Origin: Paenibacillus sp. 19GGS1-52 | GTDB taxonomy: Bacteria > Bacillota > Bacilli > Paenibacillales > Paenibacillaceae | Direction: 5' to 3' | Assembly: GCF_022369515.1 (NCBI RefSeq) | Contig: NZ_CP059724.1 | Coordinates: forward strand, 806,001-870,000 | Length of the DNA: 64,000 nucleotides | Part shown: positions 1-8,821 of the stretch, piece by piece | Layout: the number at the start of each line of letters is the position of its first letter | How positions within the stretch are numbered: the stretch's first letter is position 1 | The notes under the pieces: generated by a model | Told to the model about the DNA's origin: nothing | The model's input: only the letters and a program-made list of their open reading frames with translations | Database searches by the model: none | Program-made: the position numbers and the translations under genes

Positions 1-65
1 AACGCGTAAGACGAACTGCCCGATAAGTCTTGAGTATTAGTCTTGTGGGGGATAATGACAATAAG

Positions 66-111
66 AGCGGCTGGGCCCGGGGTTACCCGTTTGCGGCCCA
101 GCCGCTTTTTT
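66..111 (+). terminator. Rho-independent terminator of an upstream gene
   Basis: A perfect 12-bp stem (AGCGGCTGGGCC at 66-77 with its complement at 95-106) is followed by a run of T. It probably ends a gene lying left of the window. No coding end can be assigned with confidence in bases 1-65. Confidence 0.85.
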
Positions 112-140
112 GGGCTTTATGCATTTTGGTGATAATAGAG

Positions 141-272
141 CGCAGCAGGCGGAATTGTTCTGGAGAAGCGTAGCGTTTGCCTTTATCCCCGGATTTCATT
201 CATTGAATATTAATTCAAGAAATCAGGGGATAACAGCAATCGGAAGAATAATCCGCAAGCGGAGCGGCAATA
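141..272. repeat. Large imperfect palindrome between the terminator and prfB
   Basis: The 1-345 stretch before prfB holds a long imperfect inverted repeat. TTTATCCCCGGATTTC (182-197) faces AAATCAGGGGATAA (219-232). GCGGAATTGTTCT (149-161) faces AGAATAATCCGC (245-256). The centre is the near-palindrome TTGAATATTAATTCAA (203-218). An open reading frame of 74 codons spans it but has neither a good ribosome site nor protein-like composition. It may be an interspersed repeat or a transcribed hairpin; only one copy is in the window. Confidence 0.5.
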
Positions 273-345
273 TATCACCTGTTCTTTTTAAGAGTCCAAT
301 AGCGAAAGACGCAACAACCTATTTTGAAAGGTGAAGTGAACTCCC

Positions 346-1459
346 ATGATAGATCCGAATGTAAAGCACGACCTGCGTGAAATAGGCAAGAAACTAACTA
401 ATCTTAGGGGGTCACTTTGACTTAGACCTGAAGCAGGAGATGATTGCCAACTTCGAGGAGAAGATGGCGGCACCTGGTTTTTGGGATGATAGTGACAAGG
501 CCCAGGGCGTAATTGCCGAGATGAATGCGGTGAAGCTATCCGTGGACCAATATGAGAAGCTGCAGCAAGAGTATGATGATGCCGAGATGATGACTGAGCT
601 AGCGGATGACGAAGGTGACGAGGATCTGGCAGCCGAAACAGGTGCAGCGATCCGTGAACTGATGAAAAGACTGGATGAGTTCGAGCTACAACTGCTGTTA
701 AATCAGCCTTACGATAAGCTTAATGCGATTCTAGAGTTGCATCCGGGTGCAGGAGGAACGGAATCTCAGGACTGGGGTCAAATGCTGCTGCGTATGTATA
801 CGCGTTGGGCAGAGAAGCATGGCTTTAAGGTTGAGGTTCTCGATTATCTTGCAGGTGATGAGGCCGGAATCAAGAGTGTAACTCTTCTTATCAAAGGCTT
901 CAATGCTTACGGGTACCTGAAGACGGAAAAAGGTGTACACCGCTTAGTGCGTATTTCTCCATTTGATGGTTCTGGACGACGCCATACCTCATTTGTATCC
1001 TGTGATGTTGTGCCGGAAATTCTGGATGATGTAGAAGTGGAAATTCGGACGGAGGATTTGAAGATCGATACTTACCGTGCGACAGGAGCGGGCGGTCAGC
1101 ATATCAATACAACCGACTCTGCGGTACGGATTACCCATCTTCCGTCAGGGATTGTTGTGACCTGCCAGAATGAACGCTCCCAGATTAAGAATAGGGAACA
1201 AGCAATGACGATGCTGCGCTCCAAGCTGTATGAACGTAAGCTGCAAGAGCAACAGGCGCATTTGGATGAGATTCGGGGCGAACAATCGGATATAGCCTGG
1301 GGCAGTCAGATTCGCTCCTATGTGTTCCATCCTTATAGTATGGTCAAAGATCACCGGACTTCCGTGGAAACAGGGAATGTAGGAGCGGTAATGGATGGCG
1401 ATTTGGATGCATTTATCGATGGTTATTTGCGCAGCCAGATTAAGACAGAGGCAGAATAA
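346..1459 (+). CDS. prfB: Peptide chain release factor 2, with programmed +1 frameshift
   Basis: RF2 ends translation at UGA and UAA by triggering hydrolysis of peptidyl-tRNA. The gene starts at ATG 346 after AAAGGTGA. Twenty-four codons are read, then TGA at 418-420 interrupts the frame. The slippery CTTTGAC, preceded by the Shine-Dalgarno-like AGGGGG (406-411), is the classical RF2 autoregulatory shift. After skipping one T the protein continues from GAC at 419 as DLDLKQEM, giving about 370 residues, normal for RF2. The codon-recognition SPF motif lies in [10 protein letters not shown] and the catalytic GGQ in [18 protein letters not shown]. Low RF2 favours the shift, so the protein regulates its own synthesis. 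The next gene follows after 12 bases. Confidence 0.97.
406..420 (+). promoter_or_regulatory. prfB programmed frameshift site
   Basis: AGGGGG, a three-base spacer TCA, then CTT TGA C. The in-frame UGA is the stop read by RF2 itself, and the upstream purine tract sits three bases before CTT, as in the Escherichia coli site. Confidence 0.95.
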
Positions 1460-1471
1460 GGAGATCCATGC

Positions 1472-2356
1472 ATGCAAAAAATGAATTCGCGCAACAAGCC
1501 CCCGCTTATTCCCTTAAACGGACCGTTGCGTCATACCGCTGATATCACATTAATCCTGATTGGTTCGCTAATCACTGCACTTGCTTTTAATCTGTTTTTT
1601 CTGCCGAACCGTATTGCTTCAGGTGGTGTATCCGGTCTGTCGGTGTTGGCTGAGGCTTGGTTTGGAGCAGAACCGGCCTTTACCCAATGGGCGCTGAATA
1701 TTCCTTTATTTGTGCTAGGGATACTGTTCCTTGGCAAACAATACGGAATTCGTTCTTTGCTGGGGAGTTTCGTGCTGCCATTGTTTATCTTTTTGACGAA
1801 AGACGGACCGATTCCAACGACCAATCCACTGCTCGCTTCTATTTATGGCGGAATTGGTGTGGGATTAGGACTTGGACTGGTATTCCGCGGGCGTGGCTCG
1901 ACGGGCGGTCTGACGATTTTGGCGCAGATTATTCAAAAAATATCCGGTCTCAGCTTCTCCATGTCTGTAGTGCTGCTGGATGGAACGGTAATTACGCTGG
2001 CTGCTTTTGTACTAGGCATGGAACAGGCGCTGTATGCGCTAATCGGACTGTTCGTGACGGGCAGGGTCATTAATGCCTTGGAGGTTGGCTTCAGCAGTAC
2101 AAAGGTTGCCTATATTATCTCGGATCAGACAGAGGAAATATCGCAGGCTATCTTGAATGATCTGGATCGTGGCTTAACGAAGCTGAACGCTCAAGGTGGC
2201 TATACGGGGGACGACCGTACGGTGCTGATGGTAGTGGTAGGCCAGAATGAGATTGCCAGACTTAAAGCGATTGTCCGATCGGTGGACCCGGGAGCATTCG
2301 TTATTATTACCGAGGCGCATGAAGTGCTGGGCGAAGGATTCAAAAGAGAAGCATAA
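1472..2356 (+). CDS. YitT-family multipass membrane protein
   Basis: A 294-residue membrane protein of the YitT/DUF2179 family; the function of the family is not settled. About five or six hydrophobic helices fill residues 20-190 (for example TLILIGSLITALAFNLFFL near 25, and the glycine-rich GGIGVGLGLGLVF). The soluble C-terminal domain (about 205-290) holds the family pattern VAYIISDQTEEI, GYTGDDRTVLMVVV and DPGAFVIITEAHEV. The start at ATG 1472 has AAGGAG eight bases upstream. It lies 12 bases after prfB and is probably co-transcribed with it; a strong terminator follows. Confidence 0.85.
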   Translation: MQKMNSRNKPPLIPLNGPLRHTADITLILIGSLITALAFNLFFLPNRIASGGVSGLSVLAEAWFGAEPAFTQWALNIPLFVLGILFLGKQYGIRSLLGSFVLPLFIFLTKDGPIPTTNPLLASIYGGIGVGLGLGLVFRGRGSTGGLTILAQIIQKISGLSFSMSVVLLDGTVITLAAFVLGMEQALYALIGLFVTGRVINALEVGFSSTKVAYIISDQTEEISQAILNDLDRGLTKLNAQGGYTGDDRTVLMVVVGQNEIARLKAIVRSVDPGAFVIITEAHEVLGEGFKREA

Positions 2357-2394
2357 ATTCTCCATTAAGGAGGGGTTGTGCTTCTCTTTTTTTC
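2345..2394 (+). terminator. Terminator after the yitT-like gene
   Basis: AGAGAAGCA (2345-2353) pairs with TGCTTCTCT (2379-2387), an inner CTCC/GGAG pair extends the stem, and a T run follows. The left arm overlaps the stop codon region. Confidence 0.85.
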
Positions 2395-2415
2395 TAGGAA
2401 AGTTGACTTAACGTG

Positions 2416-2452
2416 TTGTATTTATATTAATTCAGTCGTATAATAATACATA
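2416..2452 (+). promoter_or_regulatory. argC promoter with overlapping ARG-box-like operator
   Basis: TTGTAT (2416-2421) and TATAAT (2439-2444) are 17 bases apart, a good vegetative promoter. Over the -10 lies CGTAT-AATA-ATACA (2437-2450), which has the 5-4-5 layout of ArgR/AhrC ARG boxes. Binding there would block RNA polymerase when arginine is plentiful. The operator assignment is inferred from position and symmetry. Confidence 0.6.
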
Positions 2453-2551
2453 TTTGCAGGATGGTATACAGGGTTAATTTCCGAGAATGAAGCTGCTTGG
2501 CAGCCTTTAGATAGATTCTAGTTTATGGTAAATTAGAAGTAGAAAGCGGGG

Positions 2552-3607
2552 ATGACAGTGGAAGGCAAGCTGAGGGCGGCTATTGTAGGGTCAACGGGTT
2601 ATGGGGGCGTGGAGCTGATTCGGCTGCTGCAAAACCATCCTAAGGTAGAGATTACTTCGGTAATTTCCTCGTCGAGTGCTGGTGTATCTATTGAGGAAGG
2701 TTTTCCACATTTGACCGGTGTTATAGAGCGTAATCTGGATGGTGTCGACCCAACTGAGATCGCAGGTAAGGCGGATGTGGTGTTTACGGCAACGCCGTCA
2801 GGAGTGAGCGCCAAATTGGTGCCGCAGCTGCTCGAAACTGGACTCAAGGTAGTGGATCTATCCGGCGATTTCCGGTTGAAGGATGGTGCCGAATATGAGC
2901 ATTGGTATAAGCATCCTGCGCCAGCAGATGTCTATCTGCAACAGGCTGTATACGGACTGTGTGAGGTATTTGGAGAACGTGTGGCAGGTGTGGATTTCGT
3001 ATCCAATCCTGGCTGTTATTCAACCGCTGCGCTGCTGGGATTAATTCCGGCTCTTCAGGCAGGCTGGATTAAGCATGATAGTATCATTATTGATGCTAAA
3101 TCTGGAGTGTCCGGAGCAGGTCGGGGAACGAGCCTGACGGTCCATTTTGCCGAAATCAATGAGAATTTCAAAGCTTATAAAATGAACAAACACCAGCATA
3201 TCCCAGAAATCGAACAGACGCTTACTGAGATCATTGGGGAAAAGGTTACAGTAACGTTCACCACCCATCTCGTGCCGATGAACCGCGGAATTATGAATAC
3301 GATGTATGCAGGGATGAATAGCCATTATACCGAACAGGATTTTGTGGAATTATATCGTGAGTATTATGCAGGTCGCCCGTTTGTGCGCGTTCGGGATGTT
3401 GGTGTAGTTCCGGCGACGAAGGAAGTTAGCGGCTCTAATTATTGTGATATCGGTTTTGCAACAGATGCCCGTACAGGACGGGTTACGATTGTGTCCGTCA
3501 TTGATAACCTCGTGAAGGGTGCAGCAGGGCAAGCGATACAGAACCTGAATTTGATGATGGGATGGGAGGAAACCCTTGGACTTGGCTACACACCTGTGTA
3601 TCCATAA
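2552..3607 (+). CDS. argC: N-acetyl-gamma-glutamyl-phosphate reductase
   Basis: ArgC catalyses the third step of arginine synthesis, NADPH reduction of N-acetylglutamyl phosphate to the semialdehyde. The 351 residues match the usual length of about 345. The N-terminal nucleotide-binding loop is GSTGYGGVEL, the catalytic cysteine lies in SNPGCYSTA (about residue 155), and NKHQHIPEIEQ is the conserved substrate region. GTG at 2558 is spaced better from AAAGCGGGG than ATG 2552, so the start may be two codons later. First gene of the argCJB operon, seven bases before argJ, behind the ARG-box promoter. Confidence 0.96.
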   Translation: MTVEGKLRAAIVGSTGYGGVELIRLLQNHPKVEITSVISSSSAGVSIEEGFPHLTGVIERNLDGVDPTEIAGKADVVFTATPSGVSAKLVPQLLETGLKVVDLSGDFRLKDGAEYEHWYKHPAPADVYLQQAVYGLCEVFGERVAGVDFVSNPGCYSTAALLGLIPALQAGWIKHDSIIIDAKSGVSGAGRGTSLTVHFAEINENFKAYKMNKHQHIPEIEQTLTEIIGEKVTVTFTTHLVPMNRGIMNTMYAGMNSHYTEQDFVELYREYYAGRPFVRVRDVGVVPATKEVSGSNYCDIGFATDARTGRVTIVSVIDNLVKGAAGQAIQNLNLMMGWEETLGLGYTPVYP

Positions 3608-3613
3608 GGTTCA

Positions 3614-4861
3614 GTGGTAACGATAATTATGAGCGAGATTGATGTATATACCGTTGTCGAAGGCGGGAGTATTACAACACCCAAAGGCTTTACGTCCGGA
3701 GGTCTGCACTGCGGCTTGAAAAAAACAGAGCGCAACGATCTCGGTATGATTGTGTGCGAGGTTCCGGCAACGGCAGCGGCAGTGTATACGACGAATGTTT
3801 TTCAGGCGGCTCCGCTGAAGGTTACGCGAGAAAGCCTAGCTAACGGCACACTGCGTGCAGTTATTGTGAACAGCGGAAATGCCAATGCCTGCACAGGTGA
3901 ACAGGGCGAACAGGATGCGTATGAGATGCGTGCTGAAGCTGCCCGTTTCTTGGGTGTAGCGGAAAGCGACGTTGCTGTGGCATCGACGGGCGTAATCGGC
4001 GAGCTGTTGAAGATGGACCGTGTTCGCAGTGGTATTGCCGGACTGCCGGAGAAATTAAACGGAGGCGCTAGCGGAGCAGATGATTTCTGCCAGGCGATCC
4101 TGACTACAGATTTGATCAAAAAAGAATGCTGCGTGAAGGTACTCATTGGCGGCGAGGAAGTTACGATTGCCGGGGCCGCCAAAGGCTCGGGAATGATTCA
4201 TCCGAATATGGCGACCATGCTGGGCTTTATGACGACTGATGCGGTCATTGCAGCAGAAGATCTGCATAGCCTGTTGCGGGCAGCGACGAATGTTACTTTT
4301 AATATGATCACTGTAGATGGGGATACGAGCACCAATGATATGCTGGTTACGATGGCAAGTGGGCTTGCCGGCAATGAGACATTGACCAGGCTTCATCCGG
4401 ATTGGGCTGCTTTTGCGGCTGCGTTCACGCATGTCTGCCAGAGTCTCGCTAAAGCGATTGCCCGTGATGGAGAAGGTGCGACTCATCTAATCGAGGTTCA
4501 AGTGAATGGTGCAGTGCATGACGATGCGGCGGCAGCTATTGCCAAGACGGTTGTCGGTTCTAGTCTTGTGAAGTCAGCCATATTCGGCGCGGATGCGAAC
4601 TGGGGACGAATCATTGCTGCAGTTGGACGCGCGGGAGTTCCGGTATCTCCGGACCGGGTAGATATTTCGCTCGGCGATATTGAGGTGCTGCTGCAGTCGC
4701 GGCCGGTTGTTTTTGATGAAGAGAAGGCCTTGGTCTATTTACAAAAAAGTGAAACGGTGCTCATTACAGTAGATTTGCATGACGGAAGTGGAACGGCAAC
4801 AGCTTGGGGCTGTGACCTCACTTATGATTATGTGCGTATCAATGCTGCATACCGTACCTGA
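3614..4861 (+). CDS. argJ: Bifunctional ornithine acetyltransferase / N-acetylglutamate synthase
   Basis: ArgJ recycles the acetyl group from N-acetylornithine to glutamate; bifunctional forms can also use acetyl-CoA. The 415-residue precursor contains GSGMIHPNMATMLGFMTTDA. The Ala-Thr bond in ATML is the autoproteolysis site that gives alpha and beta chains, and that threonine becomes the nucleophile. The C-terminal GADANWGRIIAAVGRAG is also characteristic. GTG 3614, behind AAGGTT, is taken as the start; ATG 3629 has no ribosome site. No separate argA-type synthase is seen here, which fits a cyclic pathway, but whether this copy is mono- or bifunctional cannot be told from sequence alone. 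Confidence 0.95.
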   Translation: MVTIIMSEIDVYTVVEGGSITTPKGFTSGGLHCGLKKTERNDLGMIVCEVPATAAAVYTTNVFQAAPLKVTRESLANGTLRAVIVNSGNANACTGEQGEQDAYEMRAEAARFLGVAESDVAVASTGVIGELLKMDRVRSGIAGLPEKLNGGASGADDFCQAILTTDLIKKECCVKVLIGGEEVTIAGAAKGSGMIHPNMATMLGFMTTDAVIAAEDLHSLLRAATNVTFNMITVDGDTSTNDMLVTMASGLAGNETLTRLHPDWAAFAAAFTHVCQSLAKAIARDGEGATHLIEVQVNGAVHDDAAAAIAKTVVGSSLVKSAIFGADANWGRIIAAVGRAGVPVSPDRVDISLGDIEVLLQSRPVVFDEEKALVYLQKSETVLITVDLHDGSGTATAWGCDLTYDYVRINAAYRT

Positions 4862-4902
4862 CGGATGGCTTATGTGAGCCATAGGGGAAGGATATCAATA
4901 CT

Positions 4903-5733
4903 ATGACGCAAAATACAACCAATGAAATTATAGAAAAGAAGGACACGTTGAGTTTATTCGTGATGAAATGCGGTGGCAGCACGCTGGCGGCACTGCCTGA
5001 TTCATTCTTCGATGATTTGCGGGAACTGCAGCAAGCGGGCGTTCAGCCAGTCATTGTACACGGTGGAGGGCCGGCCATTTCTGAGAATCTAGCTAAGCTA
5101 GGTATTGAGAGCAGCTTCGTTAATGGTCTGCGGGTGACGACCGAGGCTATTCTGGATGTAGTAGAAATGACGCTCGCTGGAAGTATTAATAAAGCGATTG
5201 TACGGCGAATTCAAGGACGCGGGGGGAAAGCTCTGGGACTTTCGGGTGTCGATGGCAATCTTATTGTGGCTCGTCCGATAGCTAATAGTGCTGAGATAGG
5301 ATTCGTTGGAGAGGTAGTTGGGGTACAGGCAGAGATTGTGACAGGTATCCTCGCTATGGGTTACATTCCTGTAATTGCACCTATTGGTGTGGATGCAGCA
5401 GGACAGCGCTATAATATTAATGCGGATACAGCAGCAGGGGCCGTAGCCTCATTTGTACAGTCTCCTAAAATGATCGTAGTCACGGATGTGCCGGGTATTA
5501 TGCGTTCGGTAGAAGGCCGGAAAGAAGTGCTTCCGAGAGTGACGATACAGCAAATTGAAGACTTAATTGACAGCGGCGAAATCTACGGCGGGATGATTCC
5601 CAAGGTGCGTGCAGCGATGGATTGTATCCAAGGAAATGTCTCGGAGGTCGTCATTGTCGATGGCAAAGAGCCGCGGGTGCTTAGCCGGGTGCTGCAGGGT
5701 GAAGAGCTGGGCACGCGGATCGTGCGACGATAA
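4903..5733 (+). CDS. argB: Acetylglutamate kinase
   Basis: ArgB phosphorylates N-acetylglutamate with ATP, step two of the pathway and usually its control point. The amino-acid kinase fold shows MKCGGSTLA near the start, the glycine loop VIVHGGGPAISENL, and VVTDVPGIM followed by GGMIPKVRAA at the C-terminal nucleotide site. At 276 residues it is slightly longer than the roughly 258 of many homologues because of a hydrophilic N-terminal extension of about 14 residues. The start follows GGGGAAGG. Last gene of the argCJB group; a repeat-filled gap of 417 bases follows. Confidence 0.95.
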   Translation: MTQNTTNEIIEKKDTLSLFVMKCGGSTLAALPDSFFDDLRELQQAGVQPVIVHGGGPAISENLAKLGIESSFVNGLRVTTEAILDVVEMTLAGSINKAIVRRIQGRGGKALGLSGVDGNLIVARPIANSAEIGFVGEVVGVQAEIVTGILAMGYIPVIAPIGVDAAGQRYNINADTAAGAVASFVQSPKMIVVTDVPGIMRSVEGRKEVLPRVTIQQIEDLIDSGEIYGGMIPKVRAAMDCIQGNVSEVVIVDGKEPRVLSRVLQGEELGTRIVRR

Positions 5734-5814
5734 AGCTAGACGGCAAGCGAGCGCGGGTGTATAGGAATAAATGTGAAACAGAGGCTCAACACCGTTCAAA
5801 GGTGAATAGAGCAA

Positions 5815-6050
5815 CTTCCAACCGATGTAATGGAAGGTTGCCTATCGAAATAGAGGGAAATGGTCCCTCTAATTGCACTGTAATCAGGCTATTTTAGAGA
5901 TTAGAGGGAAATGGTCCCTCTAAATTTATTCATTTGGGCTTAATAATGTGATTTGGCAGGAATTAGAGGGTGTTTTTCCCGCTAACTCCTTAAAAGTGAA
6001 GGTTATGGCGAGATTAGAGGGAGGAATTCCCTTTATCTCAAAAGTTCAAG
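5815..6050 (+). repeat. Four-hairpin repeat element, copy 1 (argB-argD gap)
   Basis: Four palindromes of the form TTAGAGGGA-5 nt-TCCCTCTAA start (at TAGAGGG) at 5851, 5902, 5964 and 6015, a spacing of 51, 62 and 51 bases. The same spacing recurs in copies 2 and 3. Spacer 2-3 (AAATTTATTCATTTGGGCTT) and spacer 3-4 (CTCCTTAAAAGTGAAGG) are also conserved. This element fills most of the 5734-6150 gap; nothing else is apparent there except the argD ribosome site. Function unknown. Confidence 0.85.
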
Positions 6051-6150
6051 CTCAGTTATCGAGGATTATGAATAGGGTTAGGCGAAAAAGGTAGAACAAA
6101 TTATAAGCGCTGTCGGGTAACCGGATCAGCCGTTGGGAGAGTGACTTAGA

Positions 6151-7437
6151 ATGAGTAAGCTTACGCAAGCAGAACAGGATTCCTTGATGGAAGCACAACA
6201 GACCCACACCGCAGAAGCGGGCAATCCGAATACAGCTAAGAAGAAGCTGAGTTCGATCTTCCCCTCTTACGCTAGATATGATCTTAGTTTGGTCAAAGGC
6301 AAAGGCAGCTGGGTATGGGATGACAAGGGCAATAAATATCTCGATTTTACCTGCGGATTGGCTGTAACCAGTCTAGGTCACGCTCCGGAAAAAGTGGGTG
6401 CGAAGCTGAAGGAGCAGATTGATACGCTATGGCATGTATCGAATCTATTTCACATCCCCGGACAGGATAAGGTTGCGGAACTGCTCACAGACAACAGCTG
6501 TGCTGATCAAGTATTCTTCTGCAACAGCGGAGCAGAGGCGAATGAGGCGGCAATTAAGCTGGCGCGCCGCTACCATCAGAAGGTGAAGGGCGCTGACCGT
6601 TATGAGGTCATTACGTTCGAACAATCCTTTCACGGCCGGACACTGGCTACACTGACGGCGACTGGACAGGCCAAAGTCAAGGAAGGTTTTTTGCCGCTTC
6701 CAGCAGGTTTCAAGACTGTGCCTCTCTATGATCTTCCAGCACTGGAAGCAGCCATTGGAGAGCATACAGCAGCAATTATGATCGAGATGATCTTGGCTGA
6801 AGGCGGCGTGCTTGTGGTGGAACCGGAATTTCTGCACGCTGTAGCTCAGCTGTGTAAGGATCATGGACTGCTGCTGATCGTAGATGAAGTGCAGACAGGC
6901 ATGGGCCGTACAGGCAAGCTGTTCGCACATCAGCATTATGATCTGGAGCCGGATATCTTCACACTGGCTAAAGGGGTAGCCAGCGGCTTTCCGGCTGGTG
7001 TAATGTTGGGCAAGGGATATCTGCGCGAAGCCTTCTCGCCAGGCAGCCACGCGACCACCTTCGGCGGAACGCCGCTGGCGGCAGCGGTAATGGCGGCGAC
7101 AATCGAGACGATGCTTGAAGATAAGCTGCCGCAGCGCGCGGCTGAAATGGGCGAATACCTGACCGGACTGCTGAAAGAGAAGCTGGCAGATTGTTCTTTT
7201 GTTATAGATATTCGTGGCAAAGGTCTACTGATCGGGATTGAATGCCAGACACCGGTAAGTGATATCGTGCTGGCAGGACAAAAACGGGGCTTGCTGTTCG
7301 TAAACGCAGGACCTAATGTTCTTCGTTTACTTCCTAATTTATATGTTAGCAAAGAGGAGATCGACCAAGCGGTGGACATCCTTTCGGAACTCATTCATAC
7401 TTATGCTAAACAAGCAAACGGGGAGGCAAGTTCATGA
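6151..7437 (+). CDS. argD: Acetylornithine aminotransferase
   Basis: A PLP enzyme that transfers the amino group of glutamate to N-acetylglutamate semialdehyde, giving N-acetylornithine. The 428 residues carry the class-III signature. [20 protein letters not shown] binds the cofactor phosphate, [15 protein letters not shown] holds the cofactor aspartate, and the Schiff-base lysine is in [15 protein letters not shown] hydrophilic N-terminal extension of about 30 residues precedes the conserved FPSYARYDL region, so the protein is longer than the usual 385-400. Its last four bases overlap the argF start (ATGA), showing translational coupling. Confidence 0.94.
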   Translation: MSKLTQAEQDSLMEAQQTHTAEAGNPNTAKKKLSSIFPSYARYDLSLVKGKGSWVWDDKGNKYLDFTCGLAVTSLGHAPEKVGAKLKEQIDTLWHVSNLFHIPGQDKVAELLTDNSCADQVFFCNSGAEANEAAIKLARRYHQKVKGADRYEVITFEQSFHGRTLATLTATGQAKVKEGFLPLPAGFKTVPLYDLPALEAAIGEHTAAIMIEMILAEGGVLVVEPEFLHAVAQLCKDHGLLLIVDEVQTGMGRTGKLFAHQHYDLEPDIFTLAKGVASGFPAGVMLGKGYLREAFSPGSHATTFGGTPLAAAVMAATIETMLEDKLPQRAAEMGEYLTGLLKEKLADCSFVIDIRGKGLLIGIECQTPVSDIVLAGQKRGLLFVNAGPNVLRLLPNLYVSKEEIDQAVDILSELIHTYAKQANGEASS

Positions 7438-8402
7438 GCCAGGGCGTACAGAGCGATCTGCAAAAGATTGCAAAGCAGCTGAAAGGCCGCGATTTACTGG
7501 AGCTGAACGACTACAGCACGGAAGAAATCACTTATTTGATTGAGCTGGCGATCGAACTGAAGCGTAAGCAGAAGAACGGTGAGGAATACCAGCCGCTGAA
7601 GGGGAAGACGATCGGACTTATTTTTGAGAAATCCTCCACACGTACACGTGTTTCATTCGAAGTTGGAATGTATCAACTCGGCGGACATGCGCTGTTCTTA
7701 AGCAGCAATGACATTCAACTCGGACGTGGGGAGACGATTGGTGATACAGCACAAGTAATGTCCCGTTATCTCGATGGAATCATGATCCGCACCTTCGGTC
7801 ATGATAAAGTAGAGGAGCTTGCGCGTTTTTCCTCTGTTCCTGTAATCAATGGCCTTAGTGACCAAGCACATCCGTGCCAGGTACTGGCCGATTACCAGAC
7901 AATCTATGAGCATAAGGGACAGCTTAAGGGCCTAAAGCTAGCATATATCGGGGACGGCAACAATATGGCGCATTCCCTCTTAATCGGCGGTGCCAAGTTG
8001 GGTGTGCATGTATCGATAGCTGGTCCGGAAGGTTATGAACCGGATGCTGCTGTTGTAGCAGAAGCTCGTGAGATCGCTAAGGAGACTGGTGCACTAATCG
8101 TGATCACCCGTAGTCCGCAGGAAGCGGTGCTGGATGCCGACATCATCTACACAGATGTATGGGCGAGCATGGGTTTTGAAGCAGAGCAGTTGGCGCGCGA
8201 AGCGGCGTTTAAGGATTATCAGGTCAATGAGGAGCTTGTAAAAGGCGCGAAGAGCGATTACCTGTTCCTGCATTGCCTGCCGGCCCACCGTGAGGAAGAA
8301 GTCAGCACAGGCATCATTGACGGTCCGAACTCGGTTATTTTTGATCAAGCTGAGAACCGCCTGCATGCCCAGAAAGCACTGATGGCCGCGTTGATGGGCT
8401 AA
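7434..8402 (+). CDS. argF: Ornithine carbamoyltransferase
   Basis: The enzyme makes citrulline from ornithine and carbamoyl phosphate. The 322 residues include the carbamoyl-phosphate loop [14 protein letters not shown], the [12 protein letters not shown] motif, and the ornithine-binding [11 protein letters not shown] with its reactive cysteine. Biosynthetic ArgF and catabolic ArgI/ArcB are hard to separate by motif; the coupling to argD supports the biosynthetic role. It starts at ATG 7434 behind GGGAGG inside the end of argD. A repeat element separates it from argG. Confidence 0.95.
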   Translation: MSQGVQSDLQKIAKQLKGRDLLELNDYSTEEITYLIELAIELKRKQKNGEEYQPLKGKTIGLIFEKSSTRTRVSFEVGMYQLGGHALFLSSNDIQLGRGETIGDTAQVMSRYLDGIMIRTFGHDKVEELARFSSVPVINGLSDQAHPCQVLADYQTIYEHKGQLKGLKLAYIGDGNNMAHSLLIGGAKLGVHVSIAGPEGYEPDAAVVAEAREIAKETGALIVITRSPQEAVLDADIIYTDVWASMGFEAEQLAREAAFKDYQVNEELVKGAKSDYLFLHCLPAHREEEVSTGIIDGPNSVIFDQAENRLHAQKALMAALMG

Positions 8403-8489
8403 GGTGATCTGTACACCCAGTACAGCACAGTAACAGTGACAGTGACAGTATCTGCACCACCTTAAAGTGGCATTACTGGCTGTTAGCCA

Positions 8490-8685
8490 GGATTAGAGGG
8501 AATTTCTACCCTTATTCGAGCTGAAATAAGGCTGCAATCAAGAATAGAGGGAATTTCTCCCTCTAAATTTGCCCATTTGGCCTTCAATAAAAGATTTCTC
8601 CACAATTAGAGGGAGTTTTTCCCCCTAAAGCCTCAAAAGTAACGATTTTGACGAAAATAGAGGGAGAAATTCCCTCTAATTCACA
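8490..8685 (+). repeat. Four-hairpin repeat element, copy 2 (argF-argG gap)
   Basis: Hairpins begin at 8494, 8545, 8607 and 8658, again 51, 62 and 51 bases apart. Examples are ATAGAGGGAATTTCTCCCTCTA (shown in part: TAGAGGG arm 8545, CCCTCTA arm 8559) and TAGAGGGAGAAATTCCCTCTA at 8658 split likewise. Spacer 2-3 keeps AAATTTGCCCATTTGGCCTT. The rest of the 8403-8821 gap holds a short six-base repeat (GTAACA, GTGACA, GTGACA near 8430-8447) and the argG leader. Confidence 0.85.
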
Positions 8686-8821
8686 AAGTACAGTCGTACT
8701 TTTTCGAAAACACTGCCGTTTCATCGAATACATTCGAATTTAGATGTGCTCCGGATATTCCGCGAATTACGCTAAGCTTTAAAATATTAGAACCTGACAT
8801 ACGAAAGGAAGTTGCTGATTC

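Noticed and set aside
110..334. 74-codon open frame before prfB
   Set aside because: It lies across the large palindrome, has no ribosome site, and its composition is not protein-like.
2417..2434. TGTATTTATATTAATTCA as a second ARG box
   Set aside because: The half-sites are eight bases apart and fit no known ArgR arrangement; it more likely only holds the -35 box.
5851..6037. Four-hairpin element as a CRISPR array
   Set aside because: The units are palindromes with diverged arms and conserved spacers, and no cas genes are present.
8725..8736. CGAATACATTCG palindrome upstream of argG as an ARG box
   Set aside because: Its half-sites are two bases apart instead of four, so it does not fit the ARG-box layout.
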